Below are positions 5,980 to 14,108 of a DNA stretch of 24,212 nucleotides, in pieces. A program made the position numbers and the translations under genes. The notes under the pieces are model-generated. The model searched no databases, was not told the DNA's origin, and saw only the letters and a program-made list of their open reading frames with translations. Each line of letters starts with the position of its first letter. Within the stretch, counting starts at the first letter, position 1. Source of the stretch: Sphingomonadaceae bacterium (lineage in GTDB: Bacteria; Pseudomonadota; Alphaproteobacteria; Sphingomonadales; Sphingomonadaceae); NCBI GenBank assembly GCA_004282995.1, contig SHLU01000011.1:1-24212 (forward strand), in the 5' to 3' direction.

Positions 5980-8160
5980 ATGAAATTGACCATGCCCGCC
6001 CTCCTTGCCCTTGCGGGGAGCCTTGCCACGAACCCGGCAATTGCCACTGAGAGCGCCAATAATGAGGATACTTCCAGCGTGAGCCAAGCTGCTCCCATGA
6101 CACCTCCCGTCGCCGAGAAGCGCGACCATAGCTACACCCGCCACGGGATCACGATCGAGGATCCGTATCATTGGCTCAAGGATCAGTCCTACCCGACCAT
6201 TGATGACGCTGACGTGCTTGAACATCTCAAGGCGGAAAACGCCTGGTTCGAGGCGCAGATGGAGCCGCGCAAAGACCTGGTCGAAGAGCTGTTCGAGGAA
6301 ATGAAGGGCCGTATCAAGGAAGACGATTCCTCGGTTCCACAAAAGGATGGCGACTGGATCTATTGGACCGAGTTCGAGGAGGGTAAGGAATACCGCAAAT
6401 GGTATCGCAAGCCCGCCACCGGGGGCGATGCCAGCCTCATCCTCAACGAAAATGAGCTGGCCGAGGGCAAGGATTACTTCCGGCTCGGCGCATTCTCGGT
6501 GTCGGACAATGGTCGCTACCTCGCCTATTCTACCGACGACAATGGCTCGGAACGCTACACCGCGCGGATCAAGGACCTCGACAGTGGTGCGCTGCTCGAC
6601 GACGCCATTCCCGAGACACTATCGGGCTTGAGCTGGGTCGCGAACGACACCATGCTCGCTTATGGCAAGGCCAACGAGAACTGGCGCGTCGATAATGTCC
6701 GCCTGCACCGGATCGGCACCGATGCCGCCGATGACGTCGAGATCTACCACGAGGAAGACGAGGGCTTCCGCGTCAACGCCGGCCTGTCAGCACAGGAAGA
6801 CTGGCTGATCATTGCCACCGGCGACAACGAAACCAGCGAAGTGCGCCTCGTGCGCGCGGATGATCCGACCGGCGAGCAGATCCTGGTCAGGGAACGTCGC
6901 AAGGGAATTGAATATGATGTCGATCTGCGGACCGAGGATGGCGAGACCACGCTGTTCATCCATACCAATGATGACCACATCAATTTCCGCCTCGCCACCG
7001 CGCCGCTCGCCGCGCCGGGCGAATGGACAACGCTGATCGAAGGGTCGGACGAATTCTACCTGACCGATTTCGAACTCTACCAGGACTTCTACACCACCGA
7101 GGGGCGGCTCGATGGCCTCGACCAGGTGCAGGTCCGTTCTTATTCCGATCCGGCACAGGTGCGACCGATCCGTTTTCCCGAAGCAAGTTATGTCGCCGGA
7201 CTTTCAAACAACCCGGAATACGATGTTAACAAGCTGCGGCTGTCCTACGAAAGCATGGTCACGCCGGACTCGGTCTATGACTATCATCTGGATGACGGGC
7301 GGCTCGAACTTCTCAAGCAGCAGGAAATCCCCAGCGGCTATGATGCCAGCCTCTACAAGACCGAGCGTCTGACCATTGCCGCGCGCGACGGAACGCAGGT
7401 GCCGGTCAGCGTGGTCATGCGCAAGGATCGCCCCGCAGGGGCCGGTCCGCTGCATCTCTATGCCTACGGTGCTTATGGCTATGCCGTTCCGCCGGGATTT
7501 TCGACTTCGCGCCTGAGCCTCGTTGATCGCGGCGTGGCTTATGCCATCGCCCATATCCGTGGCGGCGACGACCTGGGCCGGCGCTGGTATCTGCAGGGCA
7601 AGCTCAACGAGCGCACCAACACATTCGAGGATTTCGTCGATGTGGCCAAGGGGCTGATAGCCCATGGTTATACCGAGAAGGGCAAGATCAGCGCCAGCGG
7701 CGGATCGGCCGGAGGCGAATTGATGGGGGTGATCGTCAATACCGATCCCGATCTGTGGGGCGCGGTCGTTGCCGATGTGCCCTTTGTCGACGTCCTCAAT
7801 ACCATGCTCGACGAAAGCCTGCCGCTGACTCCCGGCGAATGGCCCGAATGGGGCAACCCCGTGGCGAGCAAGCAAGCCTTCGCTTATATCCTCAGCTACA
7901 GCCCTTATGACCAGGTGGTGGCCCAGGATTACCCGCCGATGCTGGTCACCGCCGGCCTGAACGACCCGCGGGTGACATATTGGGAGCCGGCAAAGTGGGT
8001 TGCCAAGCTGCGCGACACAAAGACCGATGACAATGTGCTGTTGCTCAAGACCAACATGGGGGCCGGGCACGGCGGCAAGTCGGGCCGGTTCACCTCGCTT
8101 TACGAGACCGCCGAAGCTTATGCCTTCATCTTGTGGCAACTGGGCCTGACCGACGAATGA
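5980..8160 (+). CDS. Exported S9A serine peptidase (prolyl oligopeptidase/oligopeptidase B-like)
   Basis: The start is taken at ATG 5980, where the protein begins with a signal peptide (MKLTMPALLALAG..., probable cleavage after AIA, residue 22); the frame is open 27 codons further upstream but that stretch does not look coding. The 726-residue product has an N-terminal seven-bladed propeller region (about 45-450) and a C-terminal alpha/beta-hydrolase domain with catalytic S576 in GGSAGG, D662 in GLNDPRV and H697 in GAGHGG. S9A enzymes cut short peptides after proline or basic residues; which applies here is not certain, though the hydrolase domain resembles oligopeptidase B (PtrB). Export implies degradation of peptides in the periplasm. 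Its TGA overlaps the start of the downstream thioesterase gene. Confidence 0.93.
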   Translation: MKLTMPALLALAGSLATNPAIATESANNEDTSSVSQAAPMTPPVAEKRDHSYTRHGITIEDPYHWLKDQSYPTIDDADVLEHLKAENAWFEAQMEPRKDLVEELFEEMKGRIKEDDSSVPQKDGDWIYWTEFEEGKEYRKWYRKPATGGDASLILNENELAEGKDYFRLGAFSVSDNGRYLAYSTDDNGSERYTARIKDLDSGALLDDAIPETLSGLSWVANDTMLAYGKANENWRVDNVRLHRIGTDAADDVEIYHEEDEGFRVNAGLSAQEDWLIIATGDNETSEVRLVRADDPTGEQILVRERRKGIEYDVDLRTEDGETTLFIHTNDDHINFRLATAPLAAPGEWTTLIEGSDEFYLTDFELYQDFYTTEGRLDGLDQVQVRSYSDPAQVRPIRFPEASYVAGLSNNPEYDVNKLRLSYESMVTPDSVYDYHLDDGRLELLKQQEIPSGYDASLYKTERLTIAARDGTQVPVSVVMRKDRPAGAGPLHLYAYGAYGYAVPPGFSTSRLSLVDRGVAYAIAHIRGGDDLGRRWYLQGKLNERTNTFEDFVDVAKGLIAHGYTEKGKISASGGSAGGELMGVIVNTDPDLWGAVVADVPFVDVLNTMLDESLPLTPGEWPEWGNPVASKQAFAYILSYSPYDQVVAQDYPPMLVTAGLNDPRVTYWEPAKWVAKLRDTKTDDNVLLLKTNMGAGHGGKSGRFTSLYETAEAYAFILWQLGLTDE

Positions 8161-8552
8161 GTGAGCGTTTTCGCAAGACCTTCACCGCCAAGGCGAAGCA
8201 CATCGACGAGATGGGCCACGTCAACAATGCGGTGTGGGTACAGTGGATCCAGGACATGGCGACCGCTAACTGGGACGCGGTCGCCGCCCCTGAACACGCA
8301 CGCGATTTCATCTGGCTCGTGGTCCGTCACGAGATCGACTATCGCGGCAATATCGACGCTGGCGAGAGCGTGACGGGAGAAACCTGGATACCCGGCGAAC
8401 CACGCGGGGCGACCTCGCTGCGGCGGGTGGATTTCACCGATGCCGCAGGCAAGGTCATCGTCTCCGCGAGCACGACCTGGGCCATGCTCGACCGTCAGAC
8501 CCAGCGGCTGGTGCGCGTCCGGCCCGAGGTGATCGCACCTTTCAGGGCCTGA
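8157..8552 (+). CDS. Acyl-CoA thioesterase, hotdog fold (4HBT/YbgC-like)
   Basis: A 131-residue single-hotdog protein. The motif IDEMGHVNNAVW (D17, H21) is the active-site helix signature of the 4-hydroxybenzoyl-CoA/YbgC thioesterase family. The start ATG 8157 forms an ATGA overlap with the stop of the S9A peptidase, indicating translational coupling; the open frame reaches 24 bases further upstream into the peptidase gene. It probably hydrolyses acyl-CoA or acyl-ACP thioesters; the chain length is not readable. It ends 16 bases before the convergent alanine dehydrogenase gene. Confidence 0.9.
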   Translation: MSERFRKTFTAKAKHIDEMGHVNNAVWVQWIQDMATANWDAVAAPEHARDFIWLVVRHEIDYRGNIDAGESVTGETWIPGEPRGATSLRRVDFTDAAGKVIVSASTTWAMLDRQTQRLVRVRPEVIAPFRA

Positions 8553-8568
8553 CGCGCCAGATGCTTGC

Positions 8569-9684
8569 TCAGTTCAGAAGGTCATCCACGGGCACATAAT
8601 CGTAGCCCAGTTCGCTGGCGACAGCTTCGTAAGTGACCTTGCCGCCATGGACGTTGAGACCGGCCGCAAGATGCGGATTCTCGCGCATGGCCTCTTTCCA
8701 TCCCAGTTTGGCGATGCGAAGCGCATGCGGAAGCGTCACGTTGTTGAGCGCATAGGTGCTCGTGCGTGCGACGGCGCCCGGCATATTGGCGACGCAATAA
8801 TGGACGATGTCGTCGACGATGTAGGTCGGATCGTCATGTGTGGTTGCTTTCGAAGTTTCGAAACAGCCGCCTTGGTCGATTGCAACATCGACCAGCACCG
8901 CGCCGGGTTTCATTTCCTTAAGCAGTTCGCGCGTCACCAGCTTGGGTGCGGCAGCGCCCGGGATCAGCACAGCGCCGATCACCAGGTCGGCGTTCCTCAC
9001 GGCGTCTTCGAGATTGGTCTTGTTGGAAAAGCGTGTGCTGGCCCGTGCTTCGAAGAAGGTGCCGACCTTTTCCAGCACTTCGGGATCGCGGTCGAGAATC
9101 TCGACATCGCCGCCCAGGCCAACGGCCATTTGCGCAGCATTGAAACCGACCACACCGCCGCCGATAACCACGACCTTGCCCGGCAGTACGCCGGGGACGC
9201 CACCGATCAGGACGCCGCGTCCACCATGCGCTTTTTCAAGTGCCGAGGCGCCGGCCTGGATGCTCATCCGGCCTGCAACCTGGCTCATCGGTTTGAGCAA
9301 AGGCAGTGAACCACCCTGGCCGGTTACGGTCTCGTAGGCGATGGCCGTCACGCCCGACTTGACGAGATCGGCGGTCTGTTCGGGATCGGGAGCCAGGTGG
9401 AGGTAGGTATAAAGGATCTGTCCTTCGCGCAACTTGGCGCGTTCGACCGCCTGCGGTTCCTTGACCTTCACCACCATCTCGCATTCGGCAAAAATCGGAT
9501 CGGGACCGTCGACTATCCTCGCACCGGCGGAAACATATTCTTCGTCGGTGGCGCCAATGCCCAGCCCGGCACCGCTTTCGATCCAGACCTCGTTTCCGCG
9601 CACGACCAGTTCGCGCGCGCTTTCAGGCGTCAGACCGACGCGATATTCGTGGTTCTTGATTTCCTTGGGGCAGCCGATGCGCAT
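8569..9684 (-). CDS. ald: Alanine dehydrogenase
   Basis: NAD-dependent interconversion of L-alanine with pyruvate and ammonium, linking amino-acid use to central carbon. The start ATG 9684 is chosen because AAGGAG lies 7 bases upstream and the protein then begins [10 protein letters not shown], the family N-terminus, giving 371 residues, the usual length. Known active-site residues are all in register: R15, K75 (VKVKEP), H96 (TYLHLA) and D270 (DVAIDQGG); the Rossmann glycine motif is at 175-180 and D198 is placed to bind the adenosine ribose. Likely cytosolic and hexameric. It is monocistronic, convergent with the thioesterase gene and divergent from the porin gene, whose Pho box lies in the shared upstream region. 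Confidence 0.97.
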   Translation of the reverse strand: MRIGCPKEIKNHEYRVGLTPESARELVVRGNEVWIESGAGLGIGATDEEYVSAGARIVDGPDPIFAECEMVVKVKEPQAVERAKLREGQILYTYLHLAPDPEQTADLVKSGVTAIAYETVTGQGGSLPLLKPMSQVAGRMSIQAGASALEKAHGGRGVLIGGVPGVLPGKVVVIGGGVVGFNAAQMAVGLGGDVEILDRDPEVLEKVGTFFEARASTRFSNKTNLEDAVRNADLVIGAVLIPGAAAPKLVTRELLKEMKPGAVLVDVAIDQGGCFETSKATTHDDPTYIVDDIVHYCVANMPGAVARTSTYALNNVTLPHALRIAKLGWKEAMRENPHLAAGLNVHGGKVTYEAVASELGYDYVPVDDLLN

Positions 9685-9776
9685 GGGGGGTCTCCTTGTC
9701 GGCGCGCTCGTTACAAGTGAAACCAGTTTGCCGCAACCGTTCGATCCGGCCAGTGGTGCCGGGTGTAAGGTGCGGA

Positions 9777-9794
9777 TTGTAACACAATTGCAAC
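9777..9794 (+). promoter_or_regulatory. Pho box-like direct repeat upstream of the porin gene
   Basis: TTGTAAC-ACAA-TTGCAAC: two 7-base half sites with an 11-base period, the geometry of PhoB sites (CTGTCAT-type repeats). It lies 76 bases before the porin start in the region shared with ald. The half sites differ from consensus more than those at pstS, but the adjoining gene product (OprP-like) supports the call. Confidence 0.6.
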
Positions 9795-9870
9795 GTGCGC
9801 GTAGCGGGGCCGACACAAATGCATCCTATTAGGATAGCCAGCCAAACTCGGATTCGAAAGGTTTTGTCTC

Positions 9871-11256
9871 TTGAACAGACTGTTGCTGTGCACCGCCTCG
9901 CTCGCGACCCTGTGCACTTCCGTTCCCGCTCTGGCGCTGGACATCGATCCTGCCGCAATGCAGCAGGAACTCGCCGCGATGCGAGTCCAGATGCAGGCAA
10001 TGGCCGAGCGGATCGATACGCTCGAAGGCGATCTTGCCGAAGCTCAGGCCGTGGCCCAGATGGCCAATGCGACCGCGGCCGCCGCCAATGTCAGCGCCAC
10101 CCAGGCGGTTGAGCGCGGCGGCGTCGCCAAGGCCGATTCGCTGGTGACAAGCTGGAAGGGCGCACCGCAAACGACGAGTGCAAGCGGTTGGAGCTTCAAA
10201 CCTCGCGGGAGGCTGCAATATGATGCCGGCTTCGTGTCCGCGCCCGGTTCGACTGGCCGCGAGGCTGGTTTCGGCAATGAAGTTCGGCGTGCCCGGCTGG
10301 GCGTTCAGGGAGGAATGCCCGGTGGTTTTGGCTACAAGTTCGAACTCGATTTTGCCGGCGACGAAGTTTCGATAGCCGATGCCATCCTCACTTACGAAAC
10401 CGGCAATGTCGAACTGACCGTCGGCCAGCATAACAATTTCCAGGGGCTGGAAGAACTTACCAGCAGCCTGTCGACCTCGCATCTCGAACGCGCTGCCTTC
10501 ACCGATGCCTTCGGCTTCGAGCGTCGCGTGGGTGTCAGCATGGCGTATGGCACCGGCGACGTGATCGTGCAGGGAGGCGTCTTCACCGACAACATTTCCG
10601 AACTGTCGAACAAGAACTGGGGCGCAGATGGACGCGTGGTTTTTGCGCCCAAGGTCGGGGCTGCGCAGCTCCACCTCGGCGGCTCGGTACATTATGCCGA
10701 TCTCGAAACAGGCATGACCGTTCGGTATCGCCAGCGGCCCGCCGTCCACTTCACCTCGGAACGCTTCATCAACACCGGCAGCTTCGGCGCCACCAGCGAG
10801 TTTGGCCTCGGCGGCGAAGCGGCGATCATCCGCGGCCCGTTCCATGCCACCGGCGAAGTGTTCTGGCAGAGCGCTAATCGTCCCGGCGCACTCGCCGACC
10901 CGACCTTCTTCGGCGGTTTTGCCGAAATTGGCATGTTCCTGACCAAAAGCGATTCACGCGGTTACAAGGGCGGTAAATTCGACCGTATCAAGCCAAAGAA
11001 CCCGGTCGGCGATGGCGGCGCAGGCGCGGTGCAGGTCAATTTGCGCTATGACCGTCTCGACCTCAACAACAGCGGCATTGTTGGCGGCACGCAGGATGGA
11101 TTGCTCGCTTCACTCATCTGGTCGCCGACCGACTACACCCGTTTCATGGTCGGCTATGCCCACCTCGATTATTCGGACGCGGTCTATTCGGCCGCCGGGG
11201 GCGACACATCCTATTCGGTCGACTCTCTCGGTGTGCGGGCGCAGATCGATTTCTGA
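9871..11256 (+). CDS. Outer-membrane porin, phosphate-selective OprP/OprO type
   Basis: A 461-residue outer-membrane beta-barrel. The start is TTG 9871 (GAAAGG 9 bases upstream; no better in-frame start). A signal peptide (about 1-22, cleavage after ALA) is followed by an Ala/Gln-rich coiled coil (about 27-82) that could trimerise in the periplasm, then a barrel with alternating aromatic and hydrophobic strands and the OprP-like FKPRGRLQYDAGF start and RRARLGVQGG segment. It ends in QIDF with the terminal phenylalanine recognised by the BAM complex. Its position just before pstS, behind a Pho box-like repeat, supports phosphate or polyphosphate uptake; the ion selectivity is inferred. Confidence 0.9.
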   Translation: MNRLLLCTASLATLCTSVPALALDIDPAAMQQELAAMRVQMQAMAERIDTLEGDLAEAQAVAQMANATAAAANVSATQAVERGGVAKADSLVTSWKGAPQTTSASGWSFKPRGRLQYDAGFVSAPGSTGREAGFGNEVRRARLGVQGGMPGGFGYKFELDFAGDEVSIADAILTYETGNVELTVGQHNNFQGLEELTSSLSTSHLERAAFTDAFGFERRVGVSMAYGTGDVIVQGGVFTDNISELSNKNWGADGRVVFAPKVGAAQLHLGGSVHYADLETGMTVRYRQRPAVHFTSERFINTGSFGATSEFGLGGEAAIIRGPFHATGEVFWQSANRPGALADPTFFGGFAEIGMFLTKSDSRGYKGGKFDRIKPKNPVGDGGAGAVQVNLRYDRLDLNNSGIVGGTQDGLLASLIWSPTDYTRFMVGYAHLDYSDAVYSAAGGDTSYSVDSLGVRAQIDF

Positions 11257-11267
11257 CGGCTTCGCAA

Positions 11268-11285
11268 TTGTAACTTTCCTGTCAC
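11268..11285 (+). promoter_or_regulatory. Pho box upstream of pstS
   Basis: TTGTAAC-TTTC-CTGTCAC: two 7-base half sites with an AT-rich 4-base spacer; the second matches the PhoB half-site consensus closely. A weak -10 (CCTAGT, 11294-11299) lies at a fitting distance. This indicates PhoB-activated expression of pstS when phosphate is low. Confidence 0.78.
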
Positions 11286-11332
11286 GCACGGTACCTAGTG
11301 GCAGTGCGCAGACCTAACCAAGGACGCAGATC

Positions 11333-12382
11333 ATGAAATTGCTCAAGACCATTGCCCTGACCACCGCTGCCGGCCTCACCCTGGCTGCTTGCGGAGATAC
11401 CGGTGGCGGCACGCGCGACACCATCCGTGCGGTCGGCTCGTCGACCGTCTACCCCTTCGCCAAGCTGGTCGCCGAGACCTTCTCGCGCAACAACCCGCAA
11501 TATGGGTCTCCGCTGATCGAATCGACCGGCACGGGCGGCGGCATCTCGTTGTTCTGTGGTGGCATCGGTCCGCAGTCGCCGGACATGGCCAACGCCTCGC
11601 GCCGAATGAAGGTGAGCGAATTCGAAACCTGCACCGCCAATGGTGTCGACGAAATCATCGAATTGCAGGTTGGCCTCGACGGTATTGCCATTGCCAGTGC
11701 CAAGAATGGCATCGACATGAACCTGACCCCGGACATCGTCTATCGCGCCATCGCGGCCAATCCCTATGGCAAGGCGCAGACCGCCGAGAAATGGTCCGAT
11801 CTCGATCCCTCCCTGCCCAACCTGCCGATCCTGGTTTATGGCCCGCCCTCGACCTCGGGCACGCGCGATGCGCTCAAGGAACTGATCCTCGAGGCAGCGT
11901 GCAAGGAAAATGCCGAGATGAAGGCGCTCAAGGAGAGCGACGAGGACGCGTATGAACGGACCTGCACCGAAGTGCGAATGGACGGAAAATATGTAGATCA
12001 GGGCGAGCAGGACAATCTGATCGTTCAGAAGATCCAGGGCAATCCCAACGCCGTCGGCGTGTTTGGCTATTCCTATCTCGAAGAAAATACCGACAAGGTT
12101 AAGGGCCTGAAGATGAACGGGGTCGAGCCGACCTATGAGAACATTGCCAGCTTCAAATATCCCGGCGCACGGCCGCTGTTCGTCTATGTGAAGAAGGCGC
12201 ATGTCGACGCCATTCCAGGCCTTGCAGCCTATCTTCAGCAGTGGACCAGCATGTGGGACAAGGACGGTCCGCTGGCCAAGATCGGCCTCGTCTCGTCACC
12301 GGAAGCGGAGCGTGCCGTCAATCTTCAGAAAGCTACCGCGCTGACGCCAGTCCTTACCAAGGCTGATCTCGAGAAGAAGTAA
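11333..12382 (+). CDS. pstS: Phosphate ABC transporter substrate-binding lipoprotein (PstS/SphX type)
   Basis: Periplasmic high-affinity phosphate receptor for the PstCAB transporter. A lipoprotein signal peptide ends in LAAC with the lipidated C20. Phosphate-contact loops are clear: AVGSSTVYPF (33-42), ESTGTGGG (63-70) and the STSGTRD loop (173-179). Four cysteines (75, 100, 190, 211) may form disulfides, as in the SphX-like branch. AAGGA lies 8 bases before ATG 11333. No pstC, pstA, pstB or phoU is present here, so the rest of the transporter must be encoded elsewhere. It is preceded by a strong Pho box and followed by a strong hairpin. Confidence 0.95.
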   Translation: MKLLKTIALTTAAGLTLAACGDTGGGTRDTIRAVGSSTVYPFAKLVAETFSRNNPQYGSPLIESTGTGGGISLFCGGIGPQSPDMANASRRMKVSEFETCTANGVDEIIELQVGLDGIAIASAKNGIDMNLTPDIVYRAIAANPYGKAQTAEKWSDLDPSLPNLPILVYGPPSTSGTRDALKELILEAACKENAEMKALKESDEDAYERTCTEVRMDGKYVDQGEQDNLIVQKIQGNPNAVGVFGYSYLEENTDKVKGLKMNGVEPTYENIASFKYPGARPLFVYVKKAHVDAIPGLAAYLQQWTSMWDKDGPLAKIGLVSSPEAERAVNLQKATALTPVLTKADLEKK

Positions 12383-12426
12383 CGCCACCCTAGGCGCAGA
12401 TTACCGCCTCAGCCGACCGAATGTAC

Positions 12427-12470
12427 AAGGCCGGATGCATTTCCTCGCAAGAGGGCATGCATCCGGCCTT
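12427..12470. terminator. Strong bidirectional hairpin between pstS and the DUF389 gene
   Basis: A perfect 14-bp outer stem (AAGGCCGGATGCAT at 12427-12440 with ATGCATCCGGCCTT at 12457-12470), a 2x2 internal loop, then a 4-bp CCTC/GAGG stem capped by a GCAA (GNRA) tetraloop. The downstream T-tract is weak (CCTTGTCT). It sits between two convergent genes, as expected for a shared terminator. Confidence 0.75.
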
Positions 12471-12482
12471 CCTTGTCTGATG

Positions 12483-14054
12483 TCATGGTTTGTCTTCAGG
12501 CGCCCAGGAAACAGCAATCCGGTCGCGCGGGCCATCCTCGGCGATTGAAACCGTTATGCCGGCCTTGCGATAACGTTCTGCCAGCCTGGCAACCGGCTCT
12601 TCCGGGCCCGACAAGGTAATCGGAAGCCGGATCCGCATTGCAGCCCATTGCACAAGACCCGCCTGTGATGTGCCCGCCTCACCGATAGCGCCCTCTTCGG
12701 AGAGTTCGATGTCGGGCAGCGCGGCCAAGGGCGGCCGCAAGCGCACATCCCACCCTTCCAGATCGGCAGCAGCGCGCCGTTCGAGCGTGCGATAACCGGC
12801 CCAGCCGAGCCCCGGCAGGTTGCGCGCATCGGCAAGGGCACGGCGATTATCGCGATCGATAGTGACTTCGTTCACCTTCACCCCGGCAACCAGCGCAAGA
12901 CGTTCGGCCAGCCGGGCAATCTGCTCCGCGCTCTGCCGGGCCTGCTCTTCTGCTCGCGCCCGCTCGAGCTGGGCCTGCTCGGCTGCGCCGGGATTGGTGC
13001 CGACCCGGAACTGGTCAATCTCGATCTCGACCGGCTGCTCGAGCAACCGTTCGAGCCGCCGCGATACCTCGCGCTCGGCATTGGTCTCGAATTCCGGCGT
13101 GAAGACAGAAGCTTCGATCCGGAGCGGTTCGGTATCGAATATGATTTCCAGCTGGTCGACCCGGGCATCTTCCACAAAGGCTTCCTCGATCGTGGCCTTG
13201 ACCTGGTTGGTCGCACGCGCCTCCCAGGTAATCTGCTGCAGCGAAAGGCCGAGCGGGATTGCCAGCGCGATGAAGGCCACGAGGATGCTGGCATCCTGGA
13301 CCCGGGTCTGCTTGTGGCTCAGCCGCGTGTCAAAGCCATACAATCGCGCCATCAGGGTCGCGGTCAGGGCGATGGTCATCAAATTGGTGACGAACAGCAT
13401 CAGCGAGCCGCCGAACACAGTCCAGTTCAAGGTCGCAAGGCCGAAACCGACCACCGCCAACGGCGGCATCAGCGCAGTGGCGATGGCAACCCCGACAATG
13501 GTTCCCATCTTGCCGCGGATCATCGCGTAGGTCCCTGCCAGGGCAGAAAACAGTGCCACCAGCAGGTCAAACAAATTTGGACGCGTGCGGGCCGCAATCT
13601 CCTGCGTGACCGTTTGCAAGGGTGACAGGAAAACGATCAGGGCACAGAACAGGATGGCGATCACGGATCCGTAGAGCAGCGCCCGCCCACAGCTTCGCAG
13701 CCAGTCGAAATCGCCGGTCGCCAGCGCAAAGCCGGCACCGATGATGGGACTCATCAGTGGTGACAGCAGCATGGCACCGATCACCACGGCCGGGCTGGAA
13801 AGTAACAGGCCAAGCACCGCGATGCCCGCCGACATGCAGATCATGAAAACGTATCGCGCAGTATATAGCGACTCGTCGCGAATTTCCCCGATCACCTCGT
13901 CCTGGTCGACGTCCTGGGTGACCGCCTCGCGCCACCAGATCCGCACGTTCGCGAGCGCGCGCAAAAGGGTAAAGCTGGTGGTGCGGCCCGCCTGGGGCTC
14001 GGCGTCGTTATCCGAGGTTGCGGGAGCGGGCGAGGGTGTTGGGGTCATTGTCAT
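12483..14054 (-). CDS. DUF389 membrane protein with long C-terminal extension
   Basis: The start is ATG 14054 (523 residues); the frame extends 27 bases further to a TTG with no good ribosome-binding site, and ATG 14048 is also possible. After a Pro/Thr-rich N-terminus come about seven membrane segments (roughly 69-273) with the DUF389/TIGR00341 hallmark SPAVVIGAMLLSPLMSPIIG. The function of DUF389 proteins is poorly known. The C-terminal 240 residues are soluble and include a Glu/Arg/Ala coiled coil (about 358-388) flanked by beta-rich regions reminiscent of BON or OmpA-like modules, but no domain is firmly recognised. It lies downstream of ftsK with a short gap. Confidence 0.85.
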   Translation of the reverse strand: MTMTPTPSPAPATSDNDAEPQAGRTTSFTLLRALANVRIWWREAVTQDVDQDEVIGEIRDESLYTARYVFMICMSAGIAVLGLLLSSPAVVIGAMLLSPLMSPIIGAGFALATGDFDWLRSCGRALLYGSVIAILFCALIVFLSPLQTVTQEIAARTRPNLFDLLVALFSALAGTYAMIRGKMGTIVGVAIATALMPPLAVVGFGLATLNWTVFGGSLMLFVTNLMTIALTATLMARLYGFDTRLSHKQTRVQDASILVAFIALAIPLGLSLQQITWEARATNQVKATIEEAFVEDARVDQLEIIFDTEPLRIEASVFTPEFETNAEREVSRRLERLLEQPVEIEIDQFRVGTNPGAAEQAQLERARAEEQARQSAEQIARLAERLALVAGVKVNEVTIDRDNRRALADARNLPGLGWAGYRTLERRAAADLEGWDVRLRPPLAALPDIELSEEGAIGEAGTSQAGLVQWAAMRIRLPITLSGPEEPVARLAERYRKAGITVSIAEDGPRDRIAVSWAPEDKP

Positions 14055-14108
14055 GTCTCGCGAATCTTCGGCTCTTGCCAACCGCCAAAGGGATGCTTGA
14101 CCACGTGA

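Noticed and set aside
7204..8139. Minus-strand open frame (311 codons) opposite the S9A peptidase gene
   Set aside because: Antisense shadow of the conserved hydrolase domain; no independent evidence.
9709..9730. TTGTAAC on the minus strand upstream of ald as a second Pho box
   Set aside because: The expected partner half site 11 bases away is not present (CTGGTTT at period 10), so only a single half site is supported.
9829..10845. Minus-strand open frame (338 codons) opposite the porin gene
   Set aside because: The plus strand encodes a coherent signal peptide, coiled coil and barrel; the minus translation has no family features.
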